DNA of 64,000 bases, from positions 4,960,001 to 5,024,000 of the forward strand of contig NZ_CP089214.1 of NCBI RefSeq assembly GCF_021183625.1. The letters run 5' to 3'. Origin of the DNA: Nocardia asteroides. GTDB lineage: Bacteria; Actinomycetota; Actinomycetes; Mycobacteriales; Mycobacteriaceae. A model generated the notes under the pieces. The model was not told where the DNA came from, made no database searches, and was given only the letters and a program-made list of their open reading frames with translations. Within the stretch, counting starts at the first letter, position 1; every line of letters begins with the position of its first letter. Position numbers and translations under genes: made by a program. Shown one piece after another: positions 36,701-38,671 of this stretch.

Positions 36701-38671
36701 CGTGGAGTCGCCCCGGTCCGGGGAGATCGGTGTCATGGCGTCGTCGCCGAGCCCGGCGGTGTGCGCGGAGTCGTCGAGCCCGGTGTGGTCGAGCCCGGTG
36801 TGGTCGAGCCCGGTGTGGTCGAGCCCGGTGTGGTCGACGCGCCCGCCGTCCTCGGCGAACTGCGCCGTGTTCTCCGGCGTCACCGGGGATGCGAGCGGGT
36901 CGGCGCGGTGCTCGAGGGGAGCTTCGACGCGGTTCGGAGCACCGGTCTCGGTGCCCGGCGTGCGCTCTTCGCGCGGCACCTCGGCGCTCTCCTCCCGGAC
37001 GACCGTGGGCTGGGAGATCTCGTCGGCGGCGTGCTGGTGGATCGCGCTCTCGGCGGGCGAGTCGGGGGAGCGGAGCTCGGCGGTCTGCTCGGCGGTGACC
37101 TGCGCCGACCCGTGGTCCAGGGATTCGGTGTCGAGCCCGGCGCGGAGCTGGTCGGTGCCATTGGCGGTGAAGGGGGTGGCCGAGAGCTCCGTGCCGCCGC
37201 CGACGACCGCCGGTTGCCCCTGGGCGCCGGGGGGCAGCTGGGTGAGCGGAGCTGTGCCGTCCGCGATCCGCTGGTCCGGGGAGTAGCTCCGCGGCGGCTG
37301 GGCCGGGCGCGCCGCCGAGTTCTCGCTGTTCGGCGCCGGTGCCTGCTGGACCGGCGAGGTGGAGCGCGAGATCTCGGCGGGGCGGGCGGGCGAGGCAACC
37401 GGATCGTGGTGCGCGACGGGGCCCGCCTGCGGGCGGCCGTCGGTCGTCGAGAGGCCGCCGAGATCGCTGCGGCCCAGCTGGGACGGCACACCGCCGGGCA
37501 CGATCCCGCTCGCGTTCGGCAGCCGATCGCGGTGCTCCTGATCCTGATCCTGCGGAGGCTGCTCGACCGGGATCGGGGCGGCGGTGGCGGGACCCTCGAC
37601 CGGAGCACCGGAGTTCGCGTCCTTCTGCCCGGGAAGCGCGGCGCTCCCGTCGTGGTAGGGCGGTGGCGCCTCGTCCGGAGCGCCGGAATCCACCTTCTCC
37701 CCGCCGGGCAGCCCCGCGAAGCCGTTGGCCTGATAGTGCGCCGCGACCGCCTGGCCCTGGAAATAGCCGGACACGCCGTGCATGCCACCGGCGAGACCGC
37801 CGGCGACACCACCGGCCAGCGCGGCGGGATCGAACTCCCACGTACCGGTCAGCACCCCGTAGCCGACCATGCTCGCCGTCGCACCGACCAGACCGGCCGG
37901 AATACCGGCCCCGATCGCAACCAGCCCGCCCTTCCACCAGGTCATCGGGCCGTTCTTGCTGACCCAGCCGCCCAGCGCCTTGCCGCCGTAGTGGCCGATC
38001 GGCGCGGCCACGGCACCGGCGAAACCGCTCACCGCGCCGGAGACGAGCATCTGGGAGGTGTCGAAATTCTCGCGGTGCCCCTCCGCCAGCTGGATCCCCT
38101 GGGCCAGCGCCTCGATGCCCATGCCGATCGCGGCCTCCTGGAGCGCCTCGATCGCGGTCAGCTTCCACAGCGGCCGCTCGGCCAGCCGCGCGGCGCGCGC
38201 CGCCAGCATCGTGGCCAGCCGGGAGGCGATTGTCGACATGACCCCGGCACCCGTCGCCTCGATGACCGGCACCATCCAGGCCCCGAACGCACTGGCCATC
38301 GCCCAGGCGATCTCGATGGCCATCCACGCCAGGGTGATGATGATCTGCAGCTTCGCGTACTCGACCTGCGTCCCGCAGTCGAAGACCGCCTCGGAGAGCT
38401 GCTGCAGCCCCTCGGCGATCTTGTCCAGCGAGCTGTCGCCGGAGAAGAACTGCTGGAACTGGGCTTCCATCTGATCCGCGCCGCTGCCCGCGTAGTTCTG
38501 CGCCGCGGTATCGCTCGCCGCGCGGACCTGATCGATGATCGCGGTCAGGGCATTCGCCGCCTCGGCCCAGTCCGCGCTGAGCTCGAAGAGCAGATCCTCG
38601 TCGCCCTGTGGCCACGCGGCCCCGGCGAAGTAGGACAGCCACTGCAATCCGGGTGGAATCTCGATGCTCAT
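12764..38671 (-). CDS. Giant (8,635 aa) WXG100-like multi-effector polymorphic toxin
   Basis: A single uninterrupted 25.9-kb gene. Approximate order of parts, with residues: 1-300 WXG100-like/CpnT-type N-terminus plus Gly/Ala hydrophobic helices; 320-640 Pro-rich linker with DHTGL repeats; 655-800 Tox-PL papain-like domain (Cys671, His754, Asp769); about 830-1080 helical/coiled; 1085-1650 SecA-like ATPase; 1855-2000 second Tox-PL (Cys1866, His1948, Asp1964); 2040-3960 beta-rich region of unknown function; 4015-4200 OTU protease (Cys4031, His4181); 4250-4400 Pro/Ala linker; 4471-7803 four tandem cassettes of Tox-PL + OTU-like + ADP-ribosyltransferase; 7830-8635 helical repeats with an intact (Cys8052, His8099, Asp8119) and a degenerate protein-glutaminase domain. 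There is no Sec signal peptide; export through an ESX/type VII system is inferred from the N-terminus and the WXG100 neighbour. All recognised enzymatic parts are effector families that modify proteins, so a secreted toxin aimed at host or competitor cells is the best reading. Confidence 0.9.
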   Translation of the reverse strand: MSIEIPPGLQWLSYFAGAAWPQGDEDLLFELSADWAEAANALTAIIDQVRAASDTAAQNYAGSGADQMEAQFQQFFSGDSSLDKIAEGLQQLSEAVFDCGTQVEYAKLQIIITLAWMAIEIAWAMASAFGAWMVPVIEATGAGVMSTIASRLATMLAARAARLAERPLWKLTAIEALQEAAIGMGIEALAQGIQLAEGHRENFDTSQMLVSGAVSGFAGAVAAPIGHYGGKALGGWVSKNGPMTWWKGGLVAIGAGIPAGLVGATASMVGYGVLTGTWEFDPAALAGGVAGGLAGGMHGVSGYFQGQAVAAHYQANGFAGLPGGEKVDSGAPDEAPPPYHDGSAALPGQKDANSGAPVEGPATAAPIPVEQPPQDQDQEHRDRLPNASGIVPGGVPSQLGRSDLGGLSTTDGRPQAGPVAHHDPVASPARPAEISRSTSPVQQAPAPNSENSAARPAQPPRSYSPDQRIADGTAPLTQLPPGAQGQPAVVGGGTELSATPFTANGTDQLRAGLDTESLDHGSAQVTAEQTAELRSPDSPAESAIHQHAADEISQPTVVREESAEVPREERTPGTETGAPNRVEAPLEHRADPLASPVTPENTAQFAEDGGRVDHTGLDHTGLDHTGLDHTGLDDSAHTAGLGDDAMTPISPDRGDSTTPDHRADFRRDNDCSQQVLQRLATEFPGNRDIHPPADPVGLRGMDAFEFELRSDGILQTFPNHEAVGNALRGLGPGAKAAVVETYHGPADQHGVGAHAVLMTVRNDTPWVWDPATGGETPLVLRDNDDVAVVTAVLYSADGRPVQSPGLGIDGVRAIGDARIGLSTGTAAPIPNSARESPASGRESGAPLGRREETGPRAVPSSTTTNPIQSGSKLTGAPATTAPGGPVTAQREPGPHGAPAATRASDAQQHRLAAQERTEQRQHQVKQAIEQSSAGVEKAGQALATATASRDEKRIAEASAAHARATDDHRQLVSTAVDTLMADAKKAGTDTWNAFQAGEIGRDEAFPLVRRQRVSAAKAAAEALLAHYDIQAGRDSSGPLARLSPTELEQRVLGGSEQDSRAAQIELFRRGTGGEIGGPGGKILRWTQLTSEILMQHGPVEMDTGEGKELTAISRATRTVLDQGIAHVMTSSDPLVVHMKHEFESLVAGEHGLGIDVYRLDSDQPFPQRTDGRRLIVLGTAQDYGFRAVKEAQAVVDRLRDSGMPADELARLRAELEAAPSLREYKGLLDAAAAARDIPDRFEPFPSGSLIIDEIDAQLIDEQTHYVLSPGRSGPADEIFAQRVQDIWGTLRQAEERGVLGPADFGKDPDRRGIFDARLTPDGRARLADMLGSELSDADAAEYAHAAQAAWGPERNSDYHISEDGKIKIIASQTNDQVMDDPEKQSSSRWDGFAKYLEAKHGLAITADSEHSLSVTGKQIFTGGHFDHITGMSGTLLTPSEGNPRGVEDVMHAEYGTGPIAKVDRFFKSQLATPDARHFSSGADKFAAMADDILDTAFVRHPETGAWEQRGAPQLAIAMDNADVARLSEALDRAAAERGLAVAYDALDVAWVDSHGSRDRANEELQRIIANGGELGRIILGNKMMGRGVDITPSAAAIANGGLKVKISGGPAYSERVNHQAETRAARSGNPNGDWETGGTPGEAVHYISPEDYRSAAPDARVTTFITRYREAAGEHRDATAAHRGAPSATTEATLTEARAALSTAERDLRDFATPLQKAAVEQHLLDSHRGGAELARAPPVAADSGAGRPAARPPEAPDGAPARAERLPPAGDGSSAVRGHDGPPLRPVPAPEQPGGRMPGAQPPHRAIPALDPPHRPGHPAAEVAVPARHDRDVPVHDGSAEPQRTGEQPRFTTAAPTPPARLPNCVIVALEQLSAFTGRPAPQFGVVPSGVTGITAEALPGLAGAPLRPFRDHGDIAAQLTPLGPGAVALVVDAYRGPTGTDGAGAHAYLLRLGADGVVAVHDSADPDTRNFPPHLPHETTHTHAVLYDAAGLPVFIAPANAEELPENTLIGARPLSDPVRNFGAARQGAQGLVHVWPVPQRTIDWLRRNVIHVVETRGGKFEATQWLQEVREHNPDATPGEIRTALENLEVDQQFRDSVERMLATGPATARVGRALRATGLRAAATGAPDQEFRDAVGRKLTHRLTTAEMDRLLSPSGLPLSVEYRGKPYPVFLRLKLRARADSRPNEGPTVSTQDWTYAQVENSDSTGSHNLRSFGLLLYSRLWDIFDETFLRVGFSVRPTFTHNELSSGSSTYSTIQSIIKKRSTEAAAVPHDYEMQWELRLNDDGIAGVLAPTLPEAEGWTPIAEPAPDDLVAWFPKFLDESTGLPVVDPADDATVPPPFHQDPANPEPHLSLAELPFYGPLDFPQHDRLFADVMASFPDQVEHVSQSSAAQLREFFGNFRGNIPIMHGGSVQSPTLYTAAGKPLGFFQARIPDFHGGQTLTGPTTTPNASRLEFNVLRALRTLATSTIANAHGGLLSLSFGLGKAKPYESTGYPRVGANLTPLTVGGVQRLSRSIAYGGRAYTSRALRLVAHLLHITPEMQVEITFVRPDGPEIQPKAGSPLAPADPAAAPGKRYPINMLVPSKASLGSKPTQPRYLPPDLLHLNRLGLLVTPLRVGIPQPVLDGIEAFVSDRGFLPPAGAWSKLVEHDSTKDQLLENYRKLAQIKTRMNLLGSADEMLQGGSRTVFEKSDGLDNQRITVTIKAARAYPTEDGGYRGDIDPNQGVTHEWMTPYVQTMNYSGVILATGERSENTPFQWDLGVAFALTNPLDLEGKQALASFNGSYDRTGGTSETVQSDHNHAEENYTFSPGPKADEPGIQIFGVPTRYYVEIAYSHGPGPAPIEGTGSLHLAVPTYLTTATSTTERPAAPRIRDHGDSDIAEVTERLGRAATTSIDDGVGRLPLSAVVAAHPVGEILYEATMGLIGDIEREAAEAADDEERPAMPGNFPATPADLLPTVRPDIGDAPAGASRRSLGAFLPDASAFTAAVRSWFGPRTPEPENIELPTLAVPAPAAPAVLPERPDVPAEIDITELPHPDYFELSDDEADPAEAADGASESLPRPPGAWPDDSAAAATEEGDPAQPDIGTWVWDRASGLGHWLWRTAFGVPVLHPTSAVASVVHAALSPHHSTSFAPLVFRDSHKIEAEVSGNVAGRDYSIDIRGFLDNIETLGPVPIDTEHWLEGTNTTARGKTHTSGNEGGLSLQGAYGAKADGGFRPSGGWHATDSTSKQVTAADTTDTMRVTSDYGGNVYRFLADSHYLVTVKTGLRNFVHNAMARKPTSTRIGIVDGPRRFEFFLTDNDLHNNPEYLALVRRWAANKGVADPVVPEERVQQSDKTWAQTERRLLPDAYTGARTDEPATAKGLLSFGAVTEVVFDDGRGALENAATALVEKLAPGATVVGSNNYHPGVATLINAHTTSFGVRNLANAGSEGNHSFHFVDRTGLFPRLVGVTFTARPRRDADMPAGTTLATLEGKQVPRTAALDNVHRHIRADGNALLEPDATSVENSRSRSNELNVTIGGRSTGTETKDSGLRPAFTVGVGRSSTHSDTQTSTRDLSAWQRSADAQYEFKVPTEYTVTVDWRPMTEVLTAYLAEKLGNAMIMAGQGLAVAQGLVPAELPPPGATESSTVRATSHVRLHVSDTKPLPAVRSDAPAVVRTRPGIFSFDPSARETGTESARTEQAGKIPADVRALLSREPWRPTLSFDIREFDASPQLAAALLAVDPALRGNDGTRSAEATYNRLVTLVASGNFTRLGPQSTAPFLNVEPSDGAPAPRQHAAEITVDGIEVKVSLYALREEDATTSTAIDRFEFTVDSAASGEEHGTTVALNFSMTGKLTENNNNRAGITALPLGGQTATKGGSGGGGNVRRKLFRTNAPTAGQRVRTLALVEVRGPEGTVWVTGDMVLRTIETPPDSVIVPKAGVAPESSQVPKPVSAQSDTDKGKGKAEPDAATKAATAAEPDAASTPKRTGPKATPSLFAPKRGRRYPSSPAVGRVGGERSPVVNGIPAPEGHVWESMPADGDCFFHGLERLVYSAPPRSRRELHERLTELRRLTADELSGPRRPDYLATFLNIMAAAENDGAALTPEQLRAPISPDDLARHSATFDRQVERIRRRGIWNVDIFDLVPHAAATALATQGTIVRLYAHGITRGGQTFGADSDATPNGSVLVAADHYYLAVPAEAIRPAATLPPLGSRDGRQPPARGWRRLGAVTRERSSRFSGGTVPSTDLRLPALPQPVTSAPFTPMAMPEVFAESQAIPLAFEATPVGAAQPAQVVAPPATPTAPQDGSHPAPAPPTAQAPLPAPAPHTAPTPFTAPAPLPAPTPHKAPAPHTALTPFPAPTPHTAPAPHTAPAPLTTPAPRPVPASDGSAGPHTTAANATPSRPGDPIPHTRDTPGPAHRLRGLVTRIRALPDRAADATPSRPTESASHRRHLRDLFRSPVQRLRTQLSSAAPSRPWRTARGDGTTILAAVANRTDSARPGPVSPNTQASTDCVVTALTGVRDSLGSSRIQVPQHPAPSPGRTRGELERAAGGKLRGYPDERAIVRNLMIQGPGAQALVVAEHAAPSAGGIGAHAYRMVNERGFVRVHDAADPGHTVPGQRRHAAIYAVLYNPRGDIVRPLFPDRAGIPGFPSAIRIGAPENHRPGFDGSTPDPGTTSGPARLLGSRRLERFASRLGGRATTPTDQTTRPRSAAEPSARRLRDLLARNHRADNTQPFAITPAALTAPATDGSPPTWTPSPGDGNQVLDTLARAAGHPDDKALRTTLAQGLRANAATYLDLLPTFTLAGQKEAKTEILRRARWEAERYREEIRQIGEWRANRMRAGLDTAAESMPVNEAGKHRKEQFNESAELFDAAVQQRGRDRLRQLIEAVADPRQATDHLMSVDLLPITARELGLNIVVLHPDAPRDIHTHAPTGTPYTLFYASARNPDHLHIATTASGAPYLLHPDRLDAETAFTPPATQQPRPATPTNPDHTDTGHLDPAGVRVFDTDDAGLNYGETVLDHWHRLTPIQKHAVWAYHFAALPNTLLREGSGAVRNTLELHSRAAHQLGLLTALTGNQEPTLEQLREHHDAGPIDLYSALSEPDNVGPTWRALQTILSAADPEAELGQLSTDAAHYENVLRPLHRYYGTAPTIHTLERGIGILDQAMRPLPSTEPIRVSRGLERIEFMLGTNGRPLRYPYDYTQLIGTVQHEPGYMSTSVGHDLVVTPDGRAFGYRLDLTLPPGTPALWIGPNSGLPRDNELLLAHGTRYRITGVTLDDTADMVILDAEVVLADTAEPAHTGRTEGKGKAPATTPAPAPRTFHGDGTATHAALTNRPRQAPATGTDCVLTTLTAIDDNMPGNTIRLPEHPAPLPGRARRELEQAAGGELRAYPDERAITDHLATRGPGAQALVVTLHTTPTSNGIGGHAYRMHNDNGTIRVHDAADPEHTRPGQHPPALLHAILYTPDGTITHPPSPGHTASRTFPTGIRIGAPEDPRPGTFPVSTGAAPARLLGSRRLRRFATRLRGRTSPTEQSNRPQPAAEPSARRFRDLLARDHRADSTPPRTPAAVFAPATDGSAPTWTSSARDGNRLLDLFAPVFGYPSPQAMRAILAERMTARFDTYAEQLPGYTLAGQKEAKTEILRRAGWRAEHDREEMRLIGEWIRQRMRAGLDTDAESMPVDEAGKHREEQFNESAELFDAAVQQRGRDRLRQLIEAVADPRQPTDHMMSVDLLPIAAAELGLNVVALRPGAPREIYRHGPPDAPFALLSASTEHPGELHIATTADGGPYLLHPGALHTPAAYQPPGPHRHRPPTPSNADRTDIGHLDPAGVRVFDSDDAGLNYGETVLDQWQRLTPMQQHAVWAYHFAAMYSTLLREGTTAVEYTLEQERRAADGLGALVELTGKPIPPLDELAEHHRQGRAHLFEMLEPRRVYTASQALGWIFTASEPEAVLMQLISEAQQFQQVRQPFFDRYFGAAPSVDVLAHGVRTVDEAMRPLPNTEPIRVSRGLERIEFMLGTNGRPLRYPYDFTQLIGTVQHEPGYMSTSVGHDLVVTPDGRTFGYRLELTVPPGTPGLWIGPNSGLPRDNELLLARDTRYRITGVTRDDTADVVILDAEVVLDDTAEPTHTGQTEDKGKSPATTAPPATGTFLGDGTATVTHRSDPPPPIGTDCVVATLTAIRDSLPGSVVRLPSRPAALPGRTRAELEDAAGGELRAYPYDYAVVDNLIIQGPGAQALVVAVHTTPTTDGIGAHAYRMFNDNGTIRVHDTADPEHTLPGRNHLAPVHAVLYTPRGEIAAPPLPAGAATPTIPTGLRIGAPENHRAGRDGSTPDPGATSSPARLLGSRRLERFATRLGGRTTTPASPADQSTRPRPAAGPSGRRFRDLLARDHRSDATPAFAITPAALAAPATDGSPPTWTPSPEDGNRVLDALARAAGHPTSTAMRTTLAQRLHADIDTYVELLPTFTLAGQKEAKTEILRRARRQAEQSREEMRQIGDWISQRRRAGLDTAAESMPVDEAGKQRKEQFRQSAERFDEAVRRRAQDRLRHLIAALTDPRHPTDRLMSVDLLPITARELGLNVVVLRPDAPRDIYTHAPTGTPYTLFYASARNPDHLHLATTPTGAPYLLHPDRLGAPAAFTPPATQQPRPATPTNPDHTDTGHLDPTGTRVFDTDDAGLNYGETVLDHWHRLTPTQKHAVWAYHFAALPNTLLREGSDAIQQILDRHSRAAHQVDLLTALTGNQEPTLEQLRAHHDAGPIDLYSVLSEPDNVGPTWRGLQTIVMAPDPEGALEQLRGDAPYHHDVLQPLHRYFGTPPSIRTLEHGITLLDRAMRPLPSTEPIRVTRGLEGIAFLRGSDGERMSYPYDHTQLLGTVQHEPGYMSTSVGHDLVVTPDGRTFHYRLDLTLPPGTPALWIGPNSGLPRDNELLLARDTRYRITGISRDDAADITTITAQVVLDDTTHTGPTEGKGKAPATTPAPAAGIFHGDGTATRAALTHRPRQAPATGTDCVLTTLTAIRDSMRGNTIRLPEHPASLPGRSRSELEQAAGGELRAYPDQQSVADTLLTQGYGAQALVVTVHTTATADGIGGHAYRMVNDSGTIRVHDAADPGHTAPGQRPHTAVHAILYTPDGQIAHPRLSPVATPRTFPTGIRIGAPENPSPVIDSRTPGHARLLGSRRLRRFATRLRGPAAAAPPVRTEPTNHPRPAAEPSSHPRPAAEPTNHPQPAAEPSSHLQPAAEPSSQPWPAAEPSSHPRQPAEPVWQAAPANGNQLLEVLVPPAGYRTAGELRTALAERMAANLDHYVDLLPSFTPAGRLELGIEERRRARWGLAQNRERLRRSEAHYALFMRGEIGVSDPLPEPADVVAARTRAAEEFEESVRQFDEAIKQRARDRLHHLLGVLRDPALPTDHLMSTDLLPIAAEELALNLVVLRPGAPRDIYSHGSAEAPFTLLYASAEHPGHLHVARTDDGAPLRLAVADLHTPVAFEPPPGHRQQPPPTGTRHADIGTVDAGGVRAFGSDAAGLAYGETVLNRWHLLTPMQQHAVWTYDTNTIFNDLLRGGPDLLARELADGREGARYAALLTELTGREDPPLAELVAHHRAGADAIGPVLGDQRRAGELWQLLDRIGTVPSEYDRVIEMIRQAENYRQMLQPLFRKYYGTEPRIDRLEQGIELLDEATGQPLPNREPIRVVRGLDYIGFLRTHDGEKPSKEFDEMARQFVGTVQREPGYLSTAVGRDLVVTPDTRPFAYRLNLTVPPGAHGLWIGRKSGVHDGNELLLARDTRYRITGATRDEAEDLIILDAEVLLPDTAGTERESAVAPPVAAPDSRSDAESASRAAYATALSTALSGDTRVDFARVLTILTHADAAHAAHRLDDAFLGASGRPMRDVAGEAVRQGRLTAAEERRLARLMGWQPRNELPAGVTPPRTALPPGHSGAAPQVRAYVAAMLEMRDIDHTLAFVEQLDRNPRRLRALQDAYRDATGGRDLAADLRDHLPADRQYLDHIFAEPGSSWEPGGEPVPVEWGTAIAWFEHLAGSRFEHWSGDYPMPFGYLDTGCVQSAHHVALELISLGTEPRKILVNGAELMMNQTLPDGSVTALNWLHHVANLVYTRGRDGKAEWMVWDPAVADEPVPSRDWLRTINLDAERAEWFEGPADRIVDTFAARRAEDDAADRGWLRWTRDGYLREQTVVVTDSHAIALAPGRLLPPGPDGEVRRPGSLPELDRLLAAGDADDRLLRSVHVLARRSLGGEIRAAVLDRAAEGTPPAEDTILDLIESRLRGNPARVGLLADNPALRHLLQHHLPTRFPDFLALNRETDADEEYAARLAAALRGTGPIDVRALLGTLRHATVRRDPAFLDGTYRQLHTTPLAAAVRSARETGRLTDAEASRLARLLTGEPEPAPASAPPVPGSAHRGDTPEARAYAAAVRDEIAAGQPHAALALVARVDREPGTLWSVQAAYRAGSGGRELVADLRAALPGEHDFIDYVFALPPAPRTNPAPVLEDTAMDWIRALDTAPGATDVGSAARADRMATALIRLGTHPRVFVVAAEGMRAPTTPPDPSGRNAPDGRSVPLDRYVGTLVHTVEDGIAAWQVFDPALSRLPLLLDELLAYLGAPGDAEITEYTVAETLAGLQGDLRR
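12842..13174 (-). other. Degenerate second protein-glutaminase copy
   Basis: Residues about 8500-8610 align with the preceding glutaminase domain at a 468-residue offset, but Cys is Ser8520 (VGSAARADRMATALIRLG) and the His-region reads RYVGTLVHTV with Tyr at the His position. Only the Asp (VFDPALS, Asp8592) survives. It is expected to be catalytically inactive. Confidence 0.6.
13202..15184 (-). other. Helical repeats flanking the glutaminase domain (annexin-like?)
   Basis: Two pairs of helical units lie at residues about 7830-8030 and 8210-8490. Both pairs end with the same pattern: LRALQDAYRDATGGRDLAADLRDHLP and LWSVQAAYRAGSGGRELVADLRAALP, each preceded by a unit ending in RLTAAEERRLARLMG or RLTDAEASRLARLLTG. 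The 'l..AYr..~Gr.L..dl...l' pattern recalls annexin repeats, but this is tentative. The repeat shows an internal duplication of about 470 residues with the glutaminase domains. Confidence 0.4.
14252..14584 (-). other. Protein-glutaminase (deamidase) domain of the megaprotein
   Basis: Residues about 8030-8140 show the protein-glutaminase pattern: DTGCVQSAHHVALELISLG (Cys8052), NWLHHVANLVYT (His8099) and WMVWDPAVADEPV (Asp8119). The triad is intact. Such domains convert protein Gln to Glu. At the far C-terminus of polymorphic toxins this is the usual position of the delivered toxic module. Confidence 0.72.
15263..17734 (-). repeat. Effector cassette 4 (Tox-PL + OTU-like + ART), most diverged
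   Basis: Residues 6980-7803. Tox-PL nucleophile Cys7003 (GTDCVLTTLTA), with GGHAYRM and VHDAADPGH. The OTU-like part has NGNQLLEVL with Gln7265 at the Cys position. The ART part has VRGLDYIGFL, GYLSTAVG (STS changed to STA) and HDGNELLLARD (Glu7769). It is the only copy with the 30-bp linker repeats at 16921-17100. Confidence 0.8.
16921..17100 (-). repeat. Six 30-bp tandem repeats encoding a Pro-rich decapeptide
   Basis: Six in-register 30-bp units encode EPSSHPRPAA-like decapeptides between the Tox-PL and OTU-like parts of cassette 4. The units differ by a few substitutions each. The array is an in-frame spacer prone to copy-number change. Confidence 0.92.
17735..20236 (-). repeat. Effector cassette 3 (Tox-PL + OTU-like + ART)
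   Basis: Residues 6146-6979. Tox-PL nucleophile Cys6166 (GTDCVVATLTA), with GAHAYRM and VHDTADPEH. The OTU-like part has DGNRVLDALARAAG with Arg6421 at the Cys position. The ART part has TRGLEGIAFLRG, GYMSTSVG and RDNELLLARD (Glu6920). Confidence 0.8.
20237..22726 (-). repeat. Effector cassette 2 (Tox-PL + OTU-like + ART)
   Basis: Residues 5316-6145. Tox-PL nucleophile Cys5339 (GTDCVLTTLTA), with HAYRM and VHDAADPEH retained. The OTU-like part has DGNRLLDLF with Arg5584 at the Cys position. The ART part has SRGLERIEFMLG, GYMSTSVG and RDNELLLARD (Glu6083). It is closely similar to cassette 1. Confidence 0.8.
22727..25261 (-). repeat. Effector cassette 1 (Tox-PL + OTU-like + ART)
   Basis: Residues 4471-5315. 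The Tox-PL triad is Cys4502 (STDCVVTALTG), His4583 (GIGAHAYRM) and Asp4598 (VRVHDAADPG). The OTU-like part starts GDGNQVLDTLARAAG with Gln4754 in place of the catalytic Cys and ends with the His-region motif NPDHLHIA. The ADP-ribosyltransferase part has Arg5172 (SRGLERI), Ser5209 (GYMSTSVG) and Glu5253 in RDNELLLA. It is one of four tandem copies of about 2.5 kb. Confidence 0.8.
25472..25924 (-). repeat. Pro/Ala-rich HTAPAP-type repeats (linker)
   Basis: Residues about 4250-4400 consist largely of hexapeptide-like units (HTAPTP, FTAPAP, LPAPTP, HKAPAP), coded by 18-bp degenerate repeats. This is a typical flexible or extended inter-domain linker and a place where replication slippage would change length. 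Confidence 0.8.
26072..26629 (-). other. OTU-type cysteine protease domain of the megaprotein
   Basis: Residues about 4015-4200 carry the OTU signature MPADGDCFFHGLERLV (Asp4028, Cys4031) and the C-terminal catalytic His in AADHYYLAV (His4181). OTU enzymes cleave ubiquitin or related linkages, and in bacterial effectors usually act in eukaryotic host cells. Unlike the four later OTU-like segments, its nucleophile is intact. Confidence 0.72.
26792..32554 (-). other. Beta-rich region of unknown function in the megaprotein
   Basis: About 1,900 residues (2040-3960) with no recognised catalytic motif. It is rich in alternating polar/hydrophobic strands with Gly, Ser, Thr and Asn. Recurring patterns include RVGFSVRPTFTHNELSSGSS, NEGGLSLQGAYGAKADGG and SGLRPAFTVGVGRSSTHSDT, each followed by a 'Y.~~v' strand. 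Acidic/Pro-rich spacers separate sub-blocks (near 29,450-29,830). Possibilities are a translocation channel or passenger scaffold, as in CpnT-like exported proteins, or a receptor-binding stalk; sequence alone does not decide. Confidence 0.4.
32672..33109 (-). other. Tox-PL papain-like domain 2 of the megaprotein
   Basis: Residues about 1855-2000: LPNCVIVALEQL (Cys1866), LTPLGPGAVALVV, GAGAHAYLLRL (His1948) and VAVHDSADPD (Asp1964). The Cys-His-Asp triad is intact. Confidence 0.75.
33722..35419 (-). other. SecA-like DEAD ATPase domain inside the megaprotein
   Basis: Residues about 1085-1650 follow SecA order: Walker A VEMDTGEGKELTAI (Lys1107), Walker B IIDEIDAQLIDEQ (Asp1252-Asp1255, matching SecA DEVDSILIDE), then EAKHGLAITADSEHSL and GHFDHITGMSGTLLTP (SecA 'kLaGMTGTA'), and the helicase motif NKMMGRGVDI (Arg1586; SecA 'NMAGRGTDI'). 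The Walker A Thr that normally follows Lys is Glu1108, so ATP hydrolysis may be impaired. The C-terminal wing/linker and zinc-binding parts of real SecA are absent. Confidence 0.75.
36272..36709 (-). other. Tox-PL papain-like domain 1 of the megaprotein
   Basis: Residues about 655-800 show the Tox-PL ('papain fold toxin', deamidase/protease) pattern: nucleophile in DNDCSQQVLQRL (Cys671), a central ALRGLGPGAKAAVV segment, His754 in GVGAHAVLM, and Asp769 in WVWDPATGG. The triad is intact, so an active thiol hydrolase or glutamine deamidase is expected. Confidence 0.75.
36781..36840 (-). repeat. Four 15-bp tandem repeats encoding DHTGL
   Basis: Four consecutive 15-bp units (CGGTGTGGTCGAGCC on the plus strand; the last varies at three bases) encode a DHTGL pentapeptide repeat at residues about 611-630, in the linker before the first Tox-PL domain. 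Copy number is likely variable between strains. Confidence 0.9.
37772..38671 (-). other. Megaprotein N-terminus: WXG100-like domain plus hydrophobic helices
   Basis: Residues 1-300. The start MSIEIPPGLQWLSYFAGAAW and the helical stretch DEDLLFELSADWAEAANALTAIIDQVRAAS match the WXG100-like N-terminal domain of CpnT-type proteins. From about 105 there are several Gly/Ala-rich hydrophobic helices (for example MLVSGAVSGFAGAVAAPIGH, LAGGVAGGLAGGMHGVSGYF) that could insert in a membrane. This is the likely ESX-targeting and translocation module. Confidence 0.7.

Noticed and set aside
12764..38671. Polyketide/non-ribosomal peptide synthetase as explanation for a 26-kb gene with tandem modules
   Set aside because: There are no ketosynthase, acyltransferase, adenylation, condensation or carrier-protein motifs; the repeated modules are Tox-PL, OTU-like and ART.
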